Shown: piece after piece, positions 26,855 through 36,896 of the stretch
Position numbering within the stretch: the stretch's first letter is position 1
Layout: every line of letters starts with the position of its first letter
Source of the DNA: Clostridium sp. CF012
Lineage (GTDB): Bacteria; Bacillota; Clostridia; Clostridiales; Clostridiaceae
DNA length: 64,000 nt
NCBI RefSeq assembly: GCF_018861755.1
Contig: NZ_JAHLEF010000007.1
Coordinates: forward strand, 124,001-188,000
Direction of reading: 5' to 3'
The notes under the pieces: model-generated
Told to the model about the DNA's origin: nothing
Databases searched by the model: none
What the model saw: only the letters and a program-made list of their open reading frames with translations
Made by a program: the position numbers and the translations under genes

Positions 26855-27523
26855 TTAAACTTTTTTTACAATATCATCAAGAGTGTTAAAAGAGTTTTTG
26901 ATGCTAAGCTCCATTTCTTTTTGAGCTCCCTCTTCTCCTATTTCCTTGAGTCTTTTAATATAGTAATCCACGTCTATAGAATCAATTATATCTTTTCTTT
27001 TAGAACTGGACTTAACATTCAAAAGGAGTTCTTTTCTAAAACCACCTAATATATTTACAAATATACTGTAGCTATCATCAAATTGAAGTTCTAATTTCTT
27101 TCTTAGTAATTTGCTATAAAAGGGGCATTTACCATTAGTAGATACTGTTATAGTTAAATCTCCCCTTTTAACTTTTGCAGGGACTATGAATCTACTACAC
27201 TCTAAATCATCTACTACATTGACAAGGATGTTTTTTTTCTCGCAGTCCTTAGCTATTTGAAAATTAGTACTACTATCATTAGTGGCTGCAATAACTATAT
27301 AAGCTTCTTTAATATATTCATTTTTATAATTATCTACAATATTTACAATACTCTTATTTTCAACTAATAGATTTATGTTTTCATTAAATTCCATGGAAAC
27401 TAGCGTTACTTTAGCTCCATATTCAATAAGCTCAACAATTTTTCTATAAGCAACATTTCCACCTCCAACAACTAAACATTTTTTATTTTCTATATTAATC
27501 ATCATTGGATAATATTTAGCCAT
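26855..27523 (-). CDS. precorrin-2 dehydrogenase / sirohydrochlorin ferrochelatase (CysG-N/Met8-like)
   Basis: 222 residues. Oxidises precorrin-2 to sirohydrochlorin, the branch point to sirohaem and anaerobic cobalamin. N-terminal NAD-binding CLVVGGGNVAYRKIVELIEYGAKVTLVS, then AATNDSSTNFQIAKDCEKKNILVNVVDD (catalytic Asp region) and FIVPAKVKRGDLTITVSTNGKCP. No SAM methyltransferase domain; that activity lies in the CobA-HemD fusion. Last gene of the cobalamin block, 30 bases after cbiO. Whether it also inserts iron is not settled by sequence. Confidence 0.9.
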   Translation of the reverse strand: MAKYYPMMINIENKKCLVVGGGNVAYRKIVELIEYGAKVTLVSMEFNENINLLVENKSIVNIVDNYKNEYIKEAYIVIAATNDSSTNFQIAKDCEKKNILVNVVDDLECSRFIVPAKVKRGDLTITVSTNGKCPFYSKLLRKKLELQFDDSYSIFVNILGGFRKELLLNVKSSSKRKDIIDSIDVDYYIKRLKEIGEEGAQKEMELSIKNSFNTLDDIVKKV

Positions 27524-27553
27524 AGTAGCATTCCCCCAGAAGATTTATGTATT

Positions 27554-28399
27554 TTATTTAAGCCTGTTTAAAATTTTAAAAAGTTCTTCCTTATTTCTAG
27601 GCGCATTATTATGAATCGGATCTATACTTCTATTTTTACATAAGACTTCATAGGTTTCAAGTATTAATGGCTTTTCAAGGTAAGCGTTAAGTATTAATTC
27701 ATCATCTGAAAAGATTGCGTAAGGTGTACCTTCTTTAACTATTTCTCCATCCTTCATAACAAATATATAATCTGACCAAGCATAGGCTAGTTCAACATCA
27801 TGGGTTGATAAAATAACGGTCATACCTTTTTCATTAAGTTCATCAAATATCTGTACTATTTGTTTTGAATGCTTTGGATCAAGGCTTGAAGTGGGTTCAT
27901 CAAGTATTATTATTTCTGGGTTCATAGCGATGATATCTGCTATTGCTACCCTCTTCTTTTGTCCATAGCTTAGGAAATGAACCGCTTTATCTTTAAATTC
28001 AATCATACCTGTATTTATAAGTGATTCATCTACACGCCTTCTAACCTCAGACTCATTAAGCTTTAAGTTCATTGGTCCAAAGGAAACTTCTTGATATACG
28101 CTTGCTGAAAAAAGCTGATTATCAGGGTCTTGGAATACAATCCCCACATTCTTCCTTAAGGCCTGTAGAGACGCAGCCTTATACTTTATTTCATTTCCAG
28201 CATAAATCACTTTACCGGAAGAAGGTTTTAAAACACCATTAAAATTTAAAAACAATGTTGATTTACCTGACCCATTTACCCCAAGAAAGGATACTTTTTT
28301 CCCTTTCTCTATTTTTAAACTAATATTATTTAAAGCCTTAGTTCCATCTTGATATTTAAAATTCAAATTCACTGTTTCTAAAATATACTCTTTATCCAA
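27554..28399 (-). CDS. cbiO: cobalt ECF importer ATPase CbiO
   Basis: 281 residues. Walker A GVNGSGKST, Q-loop VFQDPDNQLF (hallmark of ECF ATPases), signature LSYGQKKR, Walker B IIILDEPTSSLDP and H-loop STHD. Drives CbiMNQ. Starts with TTG at 28399 after GGGAGG, inside the 3' end of cbiQ, which suggests coupling. Confidence 0.94.
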   Translation of the reverse strand: MDKEYILETVNLNFKYQDGTKALNNISLKIEKGKKVSFLGVNGSGKSTLFLNFNGVLKPSSGKVIYAGNEIKYKAASLQALRKNVGIVFQDPDNQLFSASVYQEVSFGPMNLKLNESEVRRRVDESLINTGMIEFKDKAVHFLSYGQKKRVAIADIIAMNPEIIILDEPTSSLDPKHSKQIVQIFDELNEKGMTVILSTHDVELAYAWSDYIFVMKDGEIVKEGTPYAIFSDDELILNAYLEKPLILETYEVLCKNRSIDPIHNNAPRNKEELFKILNRLK

Positions 28400-29190
28400 A
28401 TTAATCCTCCCGCAACACTTATGCTTTCATTTCTAGCTAGGAATATTAAAAATATTTGTAGTACTATAATCATTACTAGATTCATATATGAAGTTTTATA
28501 TGTATTTTCAAGAACATTAATGTCACCGTCATAGCATCTTGATTCTAGAGCAGTATACATATCTTGAGAACGCTTATAGGAACTTAGAAACAGTGCTCCT
28601 ATGAGTTTTCCCAATGAGTTATAGCTAGTCTTTAGGTTTGAATATCCAAGTCTTGAATTTTGTGATATATAAATCATATTCACAGTTTCAAGAATTATAA
28701 AAATAAATCTATAAATTAGACTCATTAATTCTACAAATAATTTTGGAACCTTCAGTTTTTTTAATACAGATAAAAGTTCAACAATAGGAGTGGATAGTGA
28801 TAGAAAGTATAGGCAGGATACTGCAGCCAGGGATCTAAATAATACTTTTATACTTTCTATAATACTTTCCGACGTACATCCAAATTTAACGTTTAAAATA
28901 CTAAATCCAAAAATTGTTTGACTACTATAATCCCCTATATTTATTGCTATAGTTATAACTCCAATTATCAAGAATCCAAGTGGAATAAACATTAATATAA
29001 GATATGAATTTAATGGTATTTTCCCTTTATAAACAGTTATAAACCCCATAAGAATTATAACAATTACTGATGTTAAAATATTGTTTAAGTATATACTTAG
29101 TAGCATAGTTAAAATAGCAAATATAAATTTTTCCATTGGGTTAACTTTTCTAAGTCGGGATATATAGGATAATTTATCAATTGAAATCAT
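28378..29190 (-). CDS. cbiQ: cobalt ECF importer transmembrane protein CbiQ
   Basis: 270 residues, five to six hydrophobic segments, with the C-terminal coupling helices of ECF T-components (SYKRSQDMYTALESRCYDG, the A-R-G/E-S-R-type signature). Joins the CbiO ATPase to the CbiMN binding unit. Overlaps cbiN upstream and cbiO downstream. Confidence 0.92.
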   Translation of the reverse strand: MISIDKLSYISRLRKVNPMEKFIFAILTMLLSIYLNNILTSVIVIILMGFITVYKGKIPLNSYLILMFIPLGFLIIGVITIAINIGDYSSQTIFGFSILNVKFGCTSESIIESIKVLFRSLAAVSCLYFLSLSTPIVELLSVLKKLKVPKLFVELMSLIYRFIFIILETVNMIYISQNSRLGYSNLKTSYNSLGKLIGALFLSSYKRSQDMYTALESRCYDGDINVLENTYKTSYMNLVMIIVLQIFLIFLARNESISVAGGLIWIKSIF

Positions 29191-29500
29191 GTGTCTTTCC
29201 TTTTACGGATTCTTTTTTACCCTTTGCGTATCCAAAATAGTAACAAATAAATCCTACACCTAGGGAAGCTTGAAGGGCAAATAGCAAGCTCTCTATCTCA
29301 CCACTTGGTGGTGTCCAAAGGGAAGAAAACCAGGGCTTATAATTAGTATCAATTTCGGTAATTGCATCCTTAGCTTTTCCATCTGCACCACCAAATTCAG
29401 CATTTTTATGAACAAATAATGGTAAAACTGCAAGTAATACCACGATAAGTGCTAATGTAAGATTCTTTTTTAACATTTTATTATCTTTTATATTGTTCAT
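29177..29500 (-). CDS. cbiN: cobalt transport protein CbiN
   Basis: 107 residues with two membrane segments and the exported loop EFGGADGKAKDAITEI and YKPWFSSLWTPPSGEIESLLFALQA, typical of CbiN. Helps CbiM load cobalt. RBS AGGAGG, three bases after cbiM. Confidence 0.93.
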   Translation of the reverse strand: MNNIKDNKMLKKNLTLALIVVLLAVLPLFVHKNAEFGGADGKAKDAITEIDTNYKPWFSSLWTPPSGEIESLLFALQASLGVGFICYYFGYAKGKKESVKGKTHDFN

Positions 29501-29503
29501 TTT

Positions 29504-30244
29504 TTATGCCTCCTGTGCTATTACATTTAAATCTATTAATTCATCCTTGCTATAGGCAGTTAAAAGATTAAATACTATAACCGTTAAAATCCCCTCACTA
29601 ATGGCAAGTGGAATTTGAGTTACAGCAAATATCCCCATAAATTTCATAAGGGATGCTATAAATCCTCCAGTTTTATCTGGGAAAGCCATGGCAAGTTGAA
29701 AAGAAGTTGTAACGTAGGTCATTATGTCCCCAAGGGCAGCCGCTGCAAAAATTGAAACTGATTGGGATACCTTCATCTTTTTAAGCATTTTATATGAAAA
29801 ATATGATACCAATGCTCCAACTATAGCCATAGAAAAAGTATTAGCTCCAAGGGTGGTTATCCCTCCGTGGGCAAGTAACAAGGCTTGAAATATAAGAACT
29901 ATTAATCCAATCACAACCATTACAGTTGGTCCAAAAAGTATTGCACCAAGACCAATTCCAGTTGGATGTGAGCAACTACCAGTAACTGATGGAATTTTAA
30001 GTGCGGATAGAGCAAAAGTAAACGCACCTGCCATTGCCATAAGCATCTTTATCCTTGGATTTATTTCTATTTTTTTCTTAATTGAAAATAAACCAACAAT
30101 AATAAATGGCAAAGATACTGCTCCCCATGAAATAGACCATAATGGAGGTAAAAAACCTTCCATTATATGCATTGCAAAGGCACTTTTAGGCATAAACATT
30201 AGTGCTAGAAAAATCCCCAAGGCAACTTGATATTTCTTTTTCAT
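29504..30244 (-). CDS. cbiM: cobalt-binding membrane protein CbiM
   Basis: 246 residues. A cleavable signal (residues 1-24) exposes the N-terminus MHIMEGFLPP, whose histidine and amide groups bind Co(II) in this family. The rest is a multi-spanning membrane domain with GSCSHPTGIGLGAILFGP. Start after GAGGGG. First gene of cbiMNQO, separated from hemB by a large stem-loop. Confidence 0.95.
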   Translation of the reverse strand: MKKKYQVALGIFLALMFMPKSAFAMHIMEGFLPPLWSISWGAVSLPFIIVGLFSIKKKIEINPRIKMLMAMAGAFTFALSALKIPSVTGSCSHPTGIGLGAILFGPTVMVVIGLIVLIFQALLLAHGGITTLGANTFSMAIVGALVSYFSYKMLKKMKVSQSVSIFAAAALGDIMTYVTTSFQLAMAFPDKTGGFIASLMKFMGIFAVTQIPLAISEGILTVIVFNLLTAYSKDELIDLNVIAQEA

Positions 30245-30274
30245 AAAAAAAACCCCTCTTTTTATAGTGTTTTT

Positions 30275-30333
30275 AATGTCACCTCACTAATTTAAACAGT
30301 GAACCCATTGGTTCAAATTGTGAGGGTGACATT
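30275..30333 (-). repeat. long inverted repeat between hemB and cbiM
   Basis: Arms AATGTCACCTCAC (30275-30287) and GTGAGGGTGACATT (30320-30333) pair with one bulge; the loop contains a second palindrome TGAACCCATTGGTTCA. No T-tract directly follows on either strand, so it is a processing or stability element, a recombination relic or a protein site rather than a plain terminator. Confidence 0.55.
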
Positions 30334-30355
30334 ATATTAAACAATTATTTTAAAA

Positions 30356-31324
30356 TTAATCTTCCTTAAGCCACCTACAAGCGTCTATTGCATAATAAGT
30401 AATTATAATATGTGCACCTGCTCTTTTTATTGATGTTAGCATTTCCATGGCAACATTTTTTTCATTAATAAGTCCCTTTTCAGCTGCGGCCTTAACCATT
30501 GCAAATTCACCACTTACACTATAAGCTGCTATTGGCACATCAAATCTATCCCTTGCCCATCTTATTACATCAAGATATGAAAGAGCTGGCTTTACCATAA
30601 CAATATCAGCACCCTCTTTTATATCATCCTCAATCTCGCACATTGCCTCATTTATATTTGCTGGATCCATTTGATAGGTTTTTCTATCTCCAGATTGTGG
30701 TGCAGAGTGAGCTGCTTCTCTAAAGGGACCATAAAATGCAGATGAGTACTTTGCACTATAAGCCATTATTGATACATTTTTAAAATTATTTTCATCCAGT
30801 ATATTTCTAATAGCTAGAACCCTTCCATCCATCATATCAGAGGGTGCCACCATATCCGCTCCAGCTTTTGCATGGGACAAAGCTATCTTTTGTAGATAAT
30901 GAAGTGTTGCATCATTATCAATTACGCATCCGTCCATTATTCCACAATGTCCATGGCTTGTAAATTGGCACATGCATATATCTGTAATTACTAAAAGGTC
31001 CTTATTAAGCTCCTTTATTTTTCTTACACCCATTTGAACTATTCCATCATCTGTCCACGCTGAAGTTCCAACCTCATCCTTGTCGCTAGGAAGTCCGAAC
31101 AAAATAATCCCCCTGATTCCAGCCTTCTGTACCTCTTCTATTATTTCATAAAGTCTATCCACTGAATAATGATAATTTCCTGGCATTGAAGATATTTCCG
31201 TTTTTATATTTTCACCCTCCACTACGAATATTGGGAATATAAAATCCTTAGGTGTTAATATTGTCTCTCTTACTAAATCCCTTATTGCGGTACTTGATCT
31301 TAATCTTCTTCTTCTGTTAATCAT
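30356..31324 (-). CDS. hemB: delta-aminolevulinic acid dehydratase (porphobilinogen synthase)
   Basis: 322 residues. Joins two 5-aminolevulinates to porphobilinogen. Zinc-type cysteines are in [26 protein letters not shown]; the two Schiff-base lysines are in [20 protein letters not shown] and [15 protein letters not shown]. Overlaps the cobA-hemD stop by eight bases. hemA and hemL, which make aminolevulinate, are not in the window. Confidence 0.96.
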   Translation of the reverse strand: MINRRRRLRSSTAIRDLVRETILTPKDFIFPIFVVEGENIKTEISSMPGNYHYSVDRLYEIIEEVQKAGIRGIILFGLPSDKDEVGTSAWTDDGIVQMGVRKIKELNKDLLVITDICMCQFTSHGHCGIMDGCVIDNDATLHYLQKIALSHAKAGADMVAPSDMMDGRVLAIRNILDENNFKNVSIMAYSAKYSSAFYGPFREAAHSAPQSGDRKTYQMDPANINEAMCEIEDDIKEGADIVMVKPALSYLDVIRWARDRFDVPIAAYSVSGEFAMVKAAAEKGLINEKNVAMEMLTSIKRAGAHIIITYYAIDACRWLKED

Positions 31325-32792
31325 TTTTCTCTCCTTTTAATTGCAACAAATTTTTGATTATTCCATCACTAGAATATTCATCGCATACACTATATTTAAT
31401 ATTATTTAAACTGAGTTCGCTGCCCGTTATAGGTCCAATAGCTATACATTCTTTTTCCATTATTCTATTTATCCCCAGCATCGATATCATATTTTTCACC
31501 GTTGAGGGACTTGTAAAAATAACAATATCCACATTGTCAAATACAGTTTCATTTTGAAGTGTGCCAATCTGAGTTTCATAAATAGGAACTTCATCCACAG
31601 AGCAATTAAGCTTTCTAAGTTGATCTCCTAGATACTCTCTAGCATTCCGGGATTCAGGTATTAATATCTTATCTCCGGGTTTTACATGGTTTTTCAGTTC
31701 TATTAGCAACGACTCTGAAACAAATTGCTTTGCAATAATTAAGGGGTTTATTCCCCTGTCTCTTATTGCCTTGGCTGTTGCAGAACCTATTGCACAAAAT
31801 TCCCCACCTATATTTCTTATATCAAATTCATTATCCTTTAAATATTTAAAGAATAAATTAACTGCATTTACACTTGTAAAAACCAGATAATCATACAAAT
31901 TTAATTTTTTAATATAATTCACTAAATTTTCTGAGGTATCCACTATTTTTATTGAATTTATAGCGGTTACTTGCGCACCTAAATCAAGCAGTTTCTCACT
32001 AATTTCCTCGCTTTGCTGCTTCGAGCGTGTTATACAAATATTTTTTCCAAATAAAGGTTTTCTTTCATACCAATTAAGCTTCTCACTTAAATCAACAACT
32101 CCTCCAACCACAATGATGCAAGGAGATGCAAGTCCAGCTACTGCTACCTTACTGCAAATATTACTAAGGGTTCCCACAACTTTTTTCTGCTTTGAAGTAG
32201 TTCCCCTCATAATAACAGCGCAAGGACACTGCGCATCCTTGTTATTATCTATTAGTGAATTTGTTATAATCTCTATATTTTTAATTCCCATTAAAAATAT
32301 CAATGTTCCGCTAAGCCCAGCCACACTTTTCCAGTTTATATCTAATTTCTCTGCGCTTTGTCCAGTAAATACGTGAAAACTCTGTGATACTCCCCTTTGA
32401 GTTACAGGAATTCCAGCATAATTTAAAACCGCAATAGCTGAGGTAATTCCTGGAATTACTTCAAATTCAATTTTCTCACCTTGGAGCCTTAGGGCCTCCT
32501 CACCACCCCTTCCGAATATGTATGGGTCGCCTCCCTTTATTCTTCCAACGGTTTTCCCCTCCTGCGCTAGGGTTACAATCATGTCATTTATTTCATCCTG
32601 GGTTTTATAATGGCATCCAGGTTCCTTACCGCAGTAATATATTATACATTCTTCATTTAAATATTTTAAAAGACCATCATTTGCAAGCCTATCATATAAA
32701 ACTGCATCACACTTCCCAAGAATTCTCTTACCCTTAAGTGTTAAAAGTTCCTCATCTCCAGGGCCTGCTCCAATCAAATATACTTTTGACAT
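31317..32792 (-). CDS. cobA-hemD: fused uroporphyrinogen-III C-methyltransferase / uroporphyrinogen-III synthase
   Basis: 491 residues with two enzymes in one chain. Residues 1-240 are SAM methyltransferase ([59 protein letters not shown]), making precorrin-2. Residues 250-491 are uroporphyrinogen-III synthase ([41 protein letters not shown]). ATG at 32792 is chosen for spacing from AAGGCGGTG; a GTG nine bases upstream is also open. The fusion is usual in clostridia. Confidence 0.94.
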   Translation of the reverse strand: MSKVYLIGAGPGDEELLTLKGKRILGKCDAVLYDRLANDGLLKYLNEECIIYYCGKEPGCHYKTQDEINDMIVTLAQEGKTVGRIKGGDPYIFGRGGEEALRLQGEKIEFEVIPGITSAIAVLNYAGIPVTQRGVSQSFHVFTGQSAEKLDINWKSVAGLSGTLIFLMGIKNIEIITNSLIDNNKDAQCPCAVIMRGTTSKQKKVVGTLSNICSKVAVAGLASPCIIVVGGVVDLSEKLNWYERKPLFGKNICITRSKQQSEEISEKLLDLGAQVTAINSIKIVDTSENLVNYIKKLNLYDYLVFTSVNAVNLFFKYLKDNEFDIRNIGGEFCAIGSATAKAIRDRGINPLIIAKQFVSESLLIELKNHVKPGDKILIPESRNAREYLGDQLRKLNCSVDEVPIYETQIGTLQNETVFDNVDIVIFTSPSTVKNMISMLGINRIMEKECIAIGPITGSELSLNNIKYSVCDEYSSDGIIKNLLQLKGEKND

Positions 32793-32810
32793 AAAAAGCA
32801 CCGCCTTCCC

Positions 32811-33710
32811 TTAATTATTTATTATCTTTTCACCAAGCAATTCTCCAAGCCTTATATAATCATATTTGCTTCCCAATATATCTTTTTTAATAAATTTTCC
32901 GTTTAGCTCAAATACGCCCATTATATACATATCCTCGTTTTGTATCCTAGCATATGCTCCAATTGGAGAATGGCAGCCTCCATTTAATCGTCTCATAAAA
33001 CTTCTCTCTGCATCCACACATATCCTAGTTTCCAGGTGTTCTATGCTTTTTAATATATCAGTATATTGGCTTGTTTTTAATGCTTCAATTCCAAGTGCCC
33101 CTTGACCAATTGCAGGTACAAAATCATCTACATCAAGATATTGGGTTATAATACACTCCATGCCACACCTTTTTAGTCCAGCTGCTGCCAGTATAATACC
33201 ATCCAGGTTTTCTCTTTCTATTTTTTCTACCCTAGTTTGAATATTTCCCCTTATGGGTACCATTACAGCATCCCCTCTTAGTTTCATAATCTGGGCAGAA
33301 CGCCTTTGACTACTTGTCCCAATTCTAGCACCCTTTGGTAAATCCTCAAGTGGAATACCGTTCATGGATACATAAACGTCCCGAGCATCCTCACGAATAG
33401 GCATTGAAACTATTTCAAAGCCCTCTGGCATAGCGTAGGGCACATCCTTCATACTATGAACCGCAGCTTCTGCGCGACCCTCTAGCATTGCAATTTCAAT
33501 CTCTTTAACAAAAACACCCTTGCCACCTATCTTATCTAGGCTTACATCAAGTATCCTATCTCCCTTTGTATCCAGTAAAAGCTTCTCGCAATTTAGTTTA
33601 TGTTTCTGATATATCATGCTCATAACAAGATCAGTTTGAATCTGTGCTAGTTTACTTTTTCTTGAAGCTATTATTATTCCCAAATCATGACCCAACCTCT
33701 CGAAACGCAT
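32811..33710 (-). CDS. hemC: porphobilinogen deaminase (hydroxymethylbilane synthase)
   Basis: 299 residues. Builds hydroxymethylbilane. GIIIASRKSKLAQIQTDLV, HSMKDVPYAMPEGFEI, IGTSSQRRSAQI and RGNIQTRVEKI are present, as is the dipyrromethane-cofactor cysteine in ERSFMRRLNGGCHSPIG. The first ten residues (MRFERLGHDL) are longer than usual and have no good ribosome site, so a start slightly downstream, for instance at TTG, is possible. Confidence 0.94.
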   Translation of the reverse strand: MRFERLGHDLGIIIASRKSKLAQIQTDLVMSMIYQKHKLNCEKLLLDTKGDRILDVSLDKIGGKGVFVKEIEIAMLEGRAEAAVHSMKDVPYAMPEGFEIVSMPIREDARDVYVSMNGIPLEDLPKGARIGTSSQRRSAQIMKLRGDAVMVPIRGNIQTRVEKIERENLDGIILAAAGLKRCGMECIITQYLDVDDFVPAIGQGALGIEALKTSQYTDILKSIEHLETRICVDAERSFMRRLNGGCHSPIGAYARIQNEDMYIMGVFELNGKFIKKDILGSKYDYIRLGELLGEKIINN

Positions 33711-33735
33711 ATTTTAAATCCCATTATTACTTCAA

Positions 33736-34461
33736 TCATAAAATCATGGCTAGCAATTTATCTATATCATCTATTCCATCCTCAAATTCTCGTCCAATTA
33801 CTACGGGAGTAATTCCACATTTAAAGCAAGCTCCTATTTTCTGTGGTGTTCCTCCAATGTGTCCACTATCCTTCATAACAACATAATCCGCATTATATTC
33901 CTTGAATATACTAATGTTAAGTCCTTCTGAAAAGGGTCCTAGCATACCAATAATGTCCTTCATTTTAATATTATTATTTACACACTCTTGAATACTAAAA
34001 ATTGTTGGAAGCACCCTATATATAAACCTATGCTTATCTTTTACTTTCTCAAAATCTTTTATATTCTTAATCCCAGTTGTAAATAAAACATGCCCCTGGA
34101 CTCCTTTTAAAAATTCAACACATTCTGATACTGAATTTACATAAACAACATTCTCAAACTCAGTTTTTTTACGTGCAAATCGCAAGTATTTTATATTGTT
34201 TTTTTTACAGGCGAGCTGTGCATTTTCGCTTACCTCTATTGCATAGGGATGAGACATATCTATTACAGTTTCGATATTTTGTATTTTAATAAATTCTAGC
34301 ATTGCCTCATAATTCATCCTAGAAACCACAATATTCTCATCTACATCATCTATTACCTCGCTACCACTATATGTTGCAACAGATATAATATACTTAAGCT
34401 TTCCCTTAATCTTAGATATTAAAATAGTACTTTCTGTGGTTCCTCCAATAATCCATATCAA
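33736..34461 (-). CDS. cbiJ: precorrin-6A / cobalt-precorrin-6A reductase
   Basis: 241 residues. IWIIGGTTESTILISKI at the N-terminus, then IDMSHPYAIEVSENAQLACKKNNIKYLRFARK, VLFTTGIKNIKDFE and VVMKDSGHIGGTPQKIGAC match CbiJ/CobK. NADH-dependent reduction of the corrin ring. Starts inside the cbiH stop (ATGA overlap). Confidence 0.92.
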   Translation of the reverse strand: MIWIIGGTTESTILISKIKGKLKYIISVATYSGSEVIDDVDENIVVSRMNYEAMLEFIKIQNIETVIDMSHPYAIEVSENAQLACKKNNIKYLRFARKKTEFENVVYVNSVSECVEFLKGVQGHVLFTTGIKNIKDFEKVKDKHRFIYRVLPTIFSIQECVNNNIKMKDIIGMLGPFSEGLNISIFKEYNADYVVMKDSGHIGGTPQKIGACFKCGITPVVIGREFEDGIDDIDKLLAMIL

Positions 34462-35177
34462 AGATTGTACCCCCTTGGGGTTATTATTCTCCCATCCTTT
34501 ATATAGGTTTTGCTATTACCAATTAGTACAACTGTCATCATATCTATAAATTCAAAATCCACAGTGGCAAGAGTTACTATTTTTCTCTCATTACCTTCTC
34601 TACCTGCATTTTTAACAAGTCCTACTGGAACTTCTCCATTCTTATACATTCTTATTATTTCAATTGCTCTTTCTATTTGGGTTTTTCGCCCCCTGCTCTT
34701 TGGGTTATATAAAGCTATTACAAAATCAGAACTTGCCGCAGAATGCAGCCTTTTTTCAATAAGCTCCCAAGGTGTAAGTAAATCACTGAGGCTTATTGTG
34801 CAAAAGTCATGCATAATAGGTGCACCCAGTTCTGCTGCAGCGCAAAAGGCTGCACTAACGCCAGGAATTACCTCAACTTCTATATCACAAGCTAGTTCAA
34901 GTATTAACCCAGCCATGCCATAAAGACCTGGATCTCCAGTGCTTATAATGCAGGTATCAAGTCCATTTCTAACCTCCTGCAGGGCCAATTTACATCTTTC
35001 TATCTCACCTTTCATGCCAGTTGAAATAATTTTCTTACCTACTATTATCTCTTTCACCAGTTCTATGTAAAATTTGTATCCAACCACCACTTCACATTTT
35101 TTTATAACGTTCGCTGCCTTATATGTAAGATTATCAAGCCCACCAGGACCGATACCAACTACGTAAAGTTTAGCCAT
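34458..35177 (-). CDS. cbiH: cobalt-precorrin-3 C17-methyltransferase
   Basis: 239 residues, SAM-dependent methyltransferase. KLYVVGIGPGGLDNLTYKAANVIKKCEVVVGY and ISTGDPGLYGMAGLILEL with VIPGVSAAFCAAAELGAP identify CbiH/CobJ, the ring-contraction methylase. One-base overlap with the cbiG stop. Confidence 0.94.
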   Translation of the reverse strand: MAKLYVVGIGPGGLDNLTYKAANVIKKCEVVVGYKFYIELVKEIIVGKKIISTGMKGEIERCKLALQEVRNGLDTCIISTGDPGLYGMAGLILELACDIEVEVIPGVSAAFCAAAELGAPIMHDFCTISLSDLLTPWELIEKRLHSAASSDFVIALYNPKSRGRKTQIERAIEIIRMYKNGEVPVGLVKNAGREGNERKIVTLATVDFEFIDMMTVVLIGNSKTYIKDGRIITPRGYNL

Positions 35178-36142
35178 TATTTCCCTCCTTTAGAGATAGC
35201 AATTGTTATCCCATTTATTGCAGTTTTACCAACTATTATTTCTCCACCAGCAATAAATGCGCAGGGCTCACATACGGAAGATACTCCAATTATGTCTTCA
35301 ACAAATGCACTTTTATTAAATTTATCCTGAACAACTTTAATAGCTTCCCTTGAAATTACCACCATTTCACAATTTAAATACTGACAAGCGTCTATTATGC
35401 CTTTTTCATCCTGCTTTACATCAACGGTTGCAATTTGTTTTATACTATTTATGCTTAAATCATTATCAATAAATACTCTCATTATAGCAGGAATTATCTC
35501 GTCCATGGTCTTCCCACGTCTGCAACCTACTCCTACGGTGATATTTTTAGGTCTTAAAATGCAGCTAGGTTTATCATAATTAATATCCAGTTTTGAACAG
35601 ATAAATATTGCTCCTGCCTCATGATTTTTAACAATATTGGTATATCCTATTTTAGCTTCAATTTCAGATTCAAGTTTTATAGCTTCTCCGTTTATCATCA
35701 TAGAAGTTATTTTTTTTGCATCGTCAAAACTCTCAATAAAAAGATTATTTCCTTTTGCAAACATATCAACTGCTTCTATTCCTCTACCATCTGAAGCTGT
35801 TGTAATTATTGCTTGGCATTTAAGACACTCTGCTATGCTGTCTGCAAGCTCATTCGCCCCACCAATATGTCCTGACAAAAGGCTTATTGAGTATCTTCCC
35901 AGATCATCCACTACAACTATTGCAGGGTCAACTTGCTTACTTTTTATAAAGGGTGCTGATATTCTAATTGCAACTCCTGTGGAAGAAATAAAAACAATTC
36001 CATCATAATCTTTAAAAATATTATTTAGATTGATTTTGTAATTTTCCTTGGAGTACATATGTACTTCATAATCTGAGCAGTATTTTATTCTCTCTGCAAT
36101 AGCTTCTCCACTCCTTGTAAAGGCAATACAGGCAATTTTCAT
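35177..36142 (-). CDS. cbiG: cobalt-precorrin-5A hydrolase
   Basis: 321 residues with the three CbiG parts: N-terminal (KIACIAFTRSGEAIAERI, DYDGIVFISSTGVAIRISAPF, VVDDLGRYSISLLSGHIGGANELA), central linker, and C-terminal domain (ITVGVGCRRGKTMDEI, GVSSVCEPCAFIAGGEIIVGKTA). Opens the lactone and releases acetaldehyde in the anaerobic route. Overlaps cbiF by four bases. Confidence 0.94.
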   Translation of the reverse strand: MKIACIAFTRSGEAIAERIKYCSDYEVHMYSKENYKINLNNIFKDYDGIVFISSTGVAIRISAPFIKSKQVDPAIVVVDDLGRYSISLLSGHIGGANELADSIAECLKCQAIITTASDGRGIEAVDMFAKGNNLFIESFDDAKKITSMMINGEAIKLESEIEAKIGYTNIVKNHEAGAIFICSKLDINYDKPSCILRPKNITVGVGCRRGKTMDEIIPAIMRVFIDNDLSINSIKQIATVDVKQDEKGIIDACQYLNCEMVVISREAIKVVQDKFNKSAFVEDIIGVSSVCEPCAFIAGGEIIVGKTAINGITIAISKGGK

Positions 36143-36894
36143 TTTACACCTTTGCGGAAGGCATGGGTAAATCCAGGATGGTATAATAATGAGCGTTCAT
36201 ATTCTCCCTCTATAAAGTATCCCACTAAAATTTGAGAAAAATTACCTATTCCCTCAGCTTTTACTTTTTCAGCTATATTGCCAAGCTTCCCCAGTATAAT
36301 TTTTTGCTCTGGCCAAGTGGCTTTATAAACAACTGCCACTGGAACATCGCAACTTCCATAACCCTTAATAAGTTTTGCAACTACATTTTCAATATCTTGA
36401 ACTGATAGGAATATAGCCATAGAGCATTTATGGGCAGCAAGCTTTTCTAAATCCTCCTCAGGTGGCACTGGTGTTCTTCCTTCCATTCTAGTAATTATTA
36501 CAGTTTGGCTCACATTTGGAAGGGTAAATTCTTTTTTAATGGCTGCAGCACTGGCAGTAAATGAACTTACTCCCGGAACAACACTATATTCCATATGATG
36601 TTTATCAAGTTCATCCATTTGCTCCCTGATTGCTCCATAAATTGATGGATCTCCAGTATGAAGTCTTACAACTATTTTATCACTGTTTTGCTCACTTACC
36701 ATTACTGAAATAACTTCTTCAAGAGTCATTGAGGCACTATTATATTTTTTAAAATCACTTTTGCAAAATTTCAAATGTTCTTCCCATACAAGAGAGCCTG
36801 CATATATAACTACGTCTGCAGCTTCTAAAATTCTTCTTCCCTTAACTGTTATTAAATCAACATCCCCTGGTCCTGCACCTACAAAATAGATCAC
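36139..36894 (-). CDS. cbiF: cobalt-precorrin-4 C11-methyltransferase
   Basis: 251 residues. IYFVGAGPGDVDLITVKGRRILEAADVVIYAGSLV, RLHTGDPSIYGAIREQMDEL and VVPGVSSFTASAAAIKKEFTLP are typical of CbiF/CobM. SAM-dependent. Two bases separate it from cbiL upstream, and its stop overlaps the cbiG start. Confidence 0.95.
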   Translation of the reverse strand: MIYFVGAGPGDVDLITVKGRRILEAADVVIYAGSLVWEEHLKFCKSDFKKYNSASMTLEEVISVMVSEQNSDKIVVRLHTGDPSIYGAIREQMDELDKHHMEYSVVPGVSSFTASAAAIKKEFTLPNVSQTVIITRMEGRTPVPPEEDLEKLAAHKCSMAIFLSVQDIENVVAKLIKGYGSCDVPVAVVYKATWPEQKIILGKLGNIAEKVKAEGIGNFSQILVGYFIEGEYERSLLYHPGFTHAFRKGVK

Positions 36895-36896
36895 TA

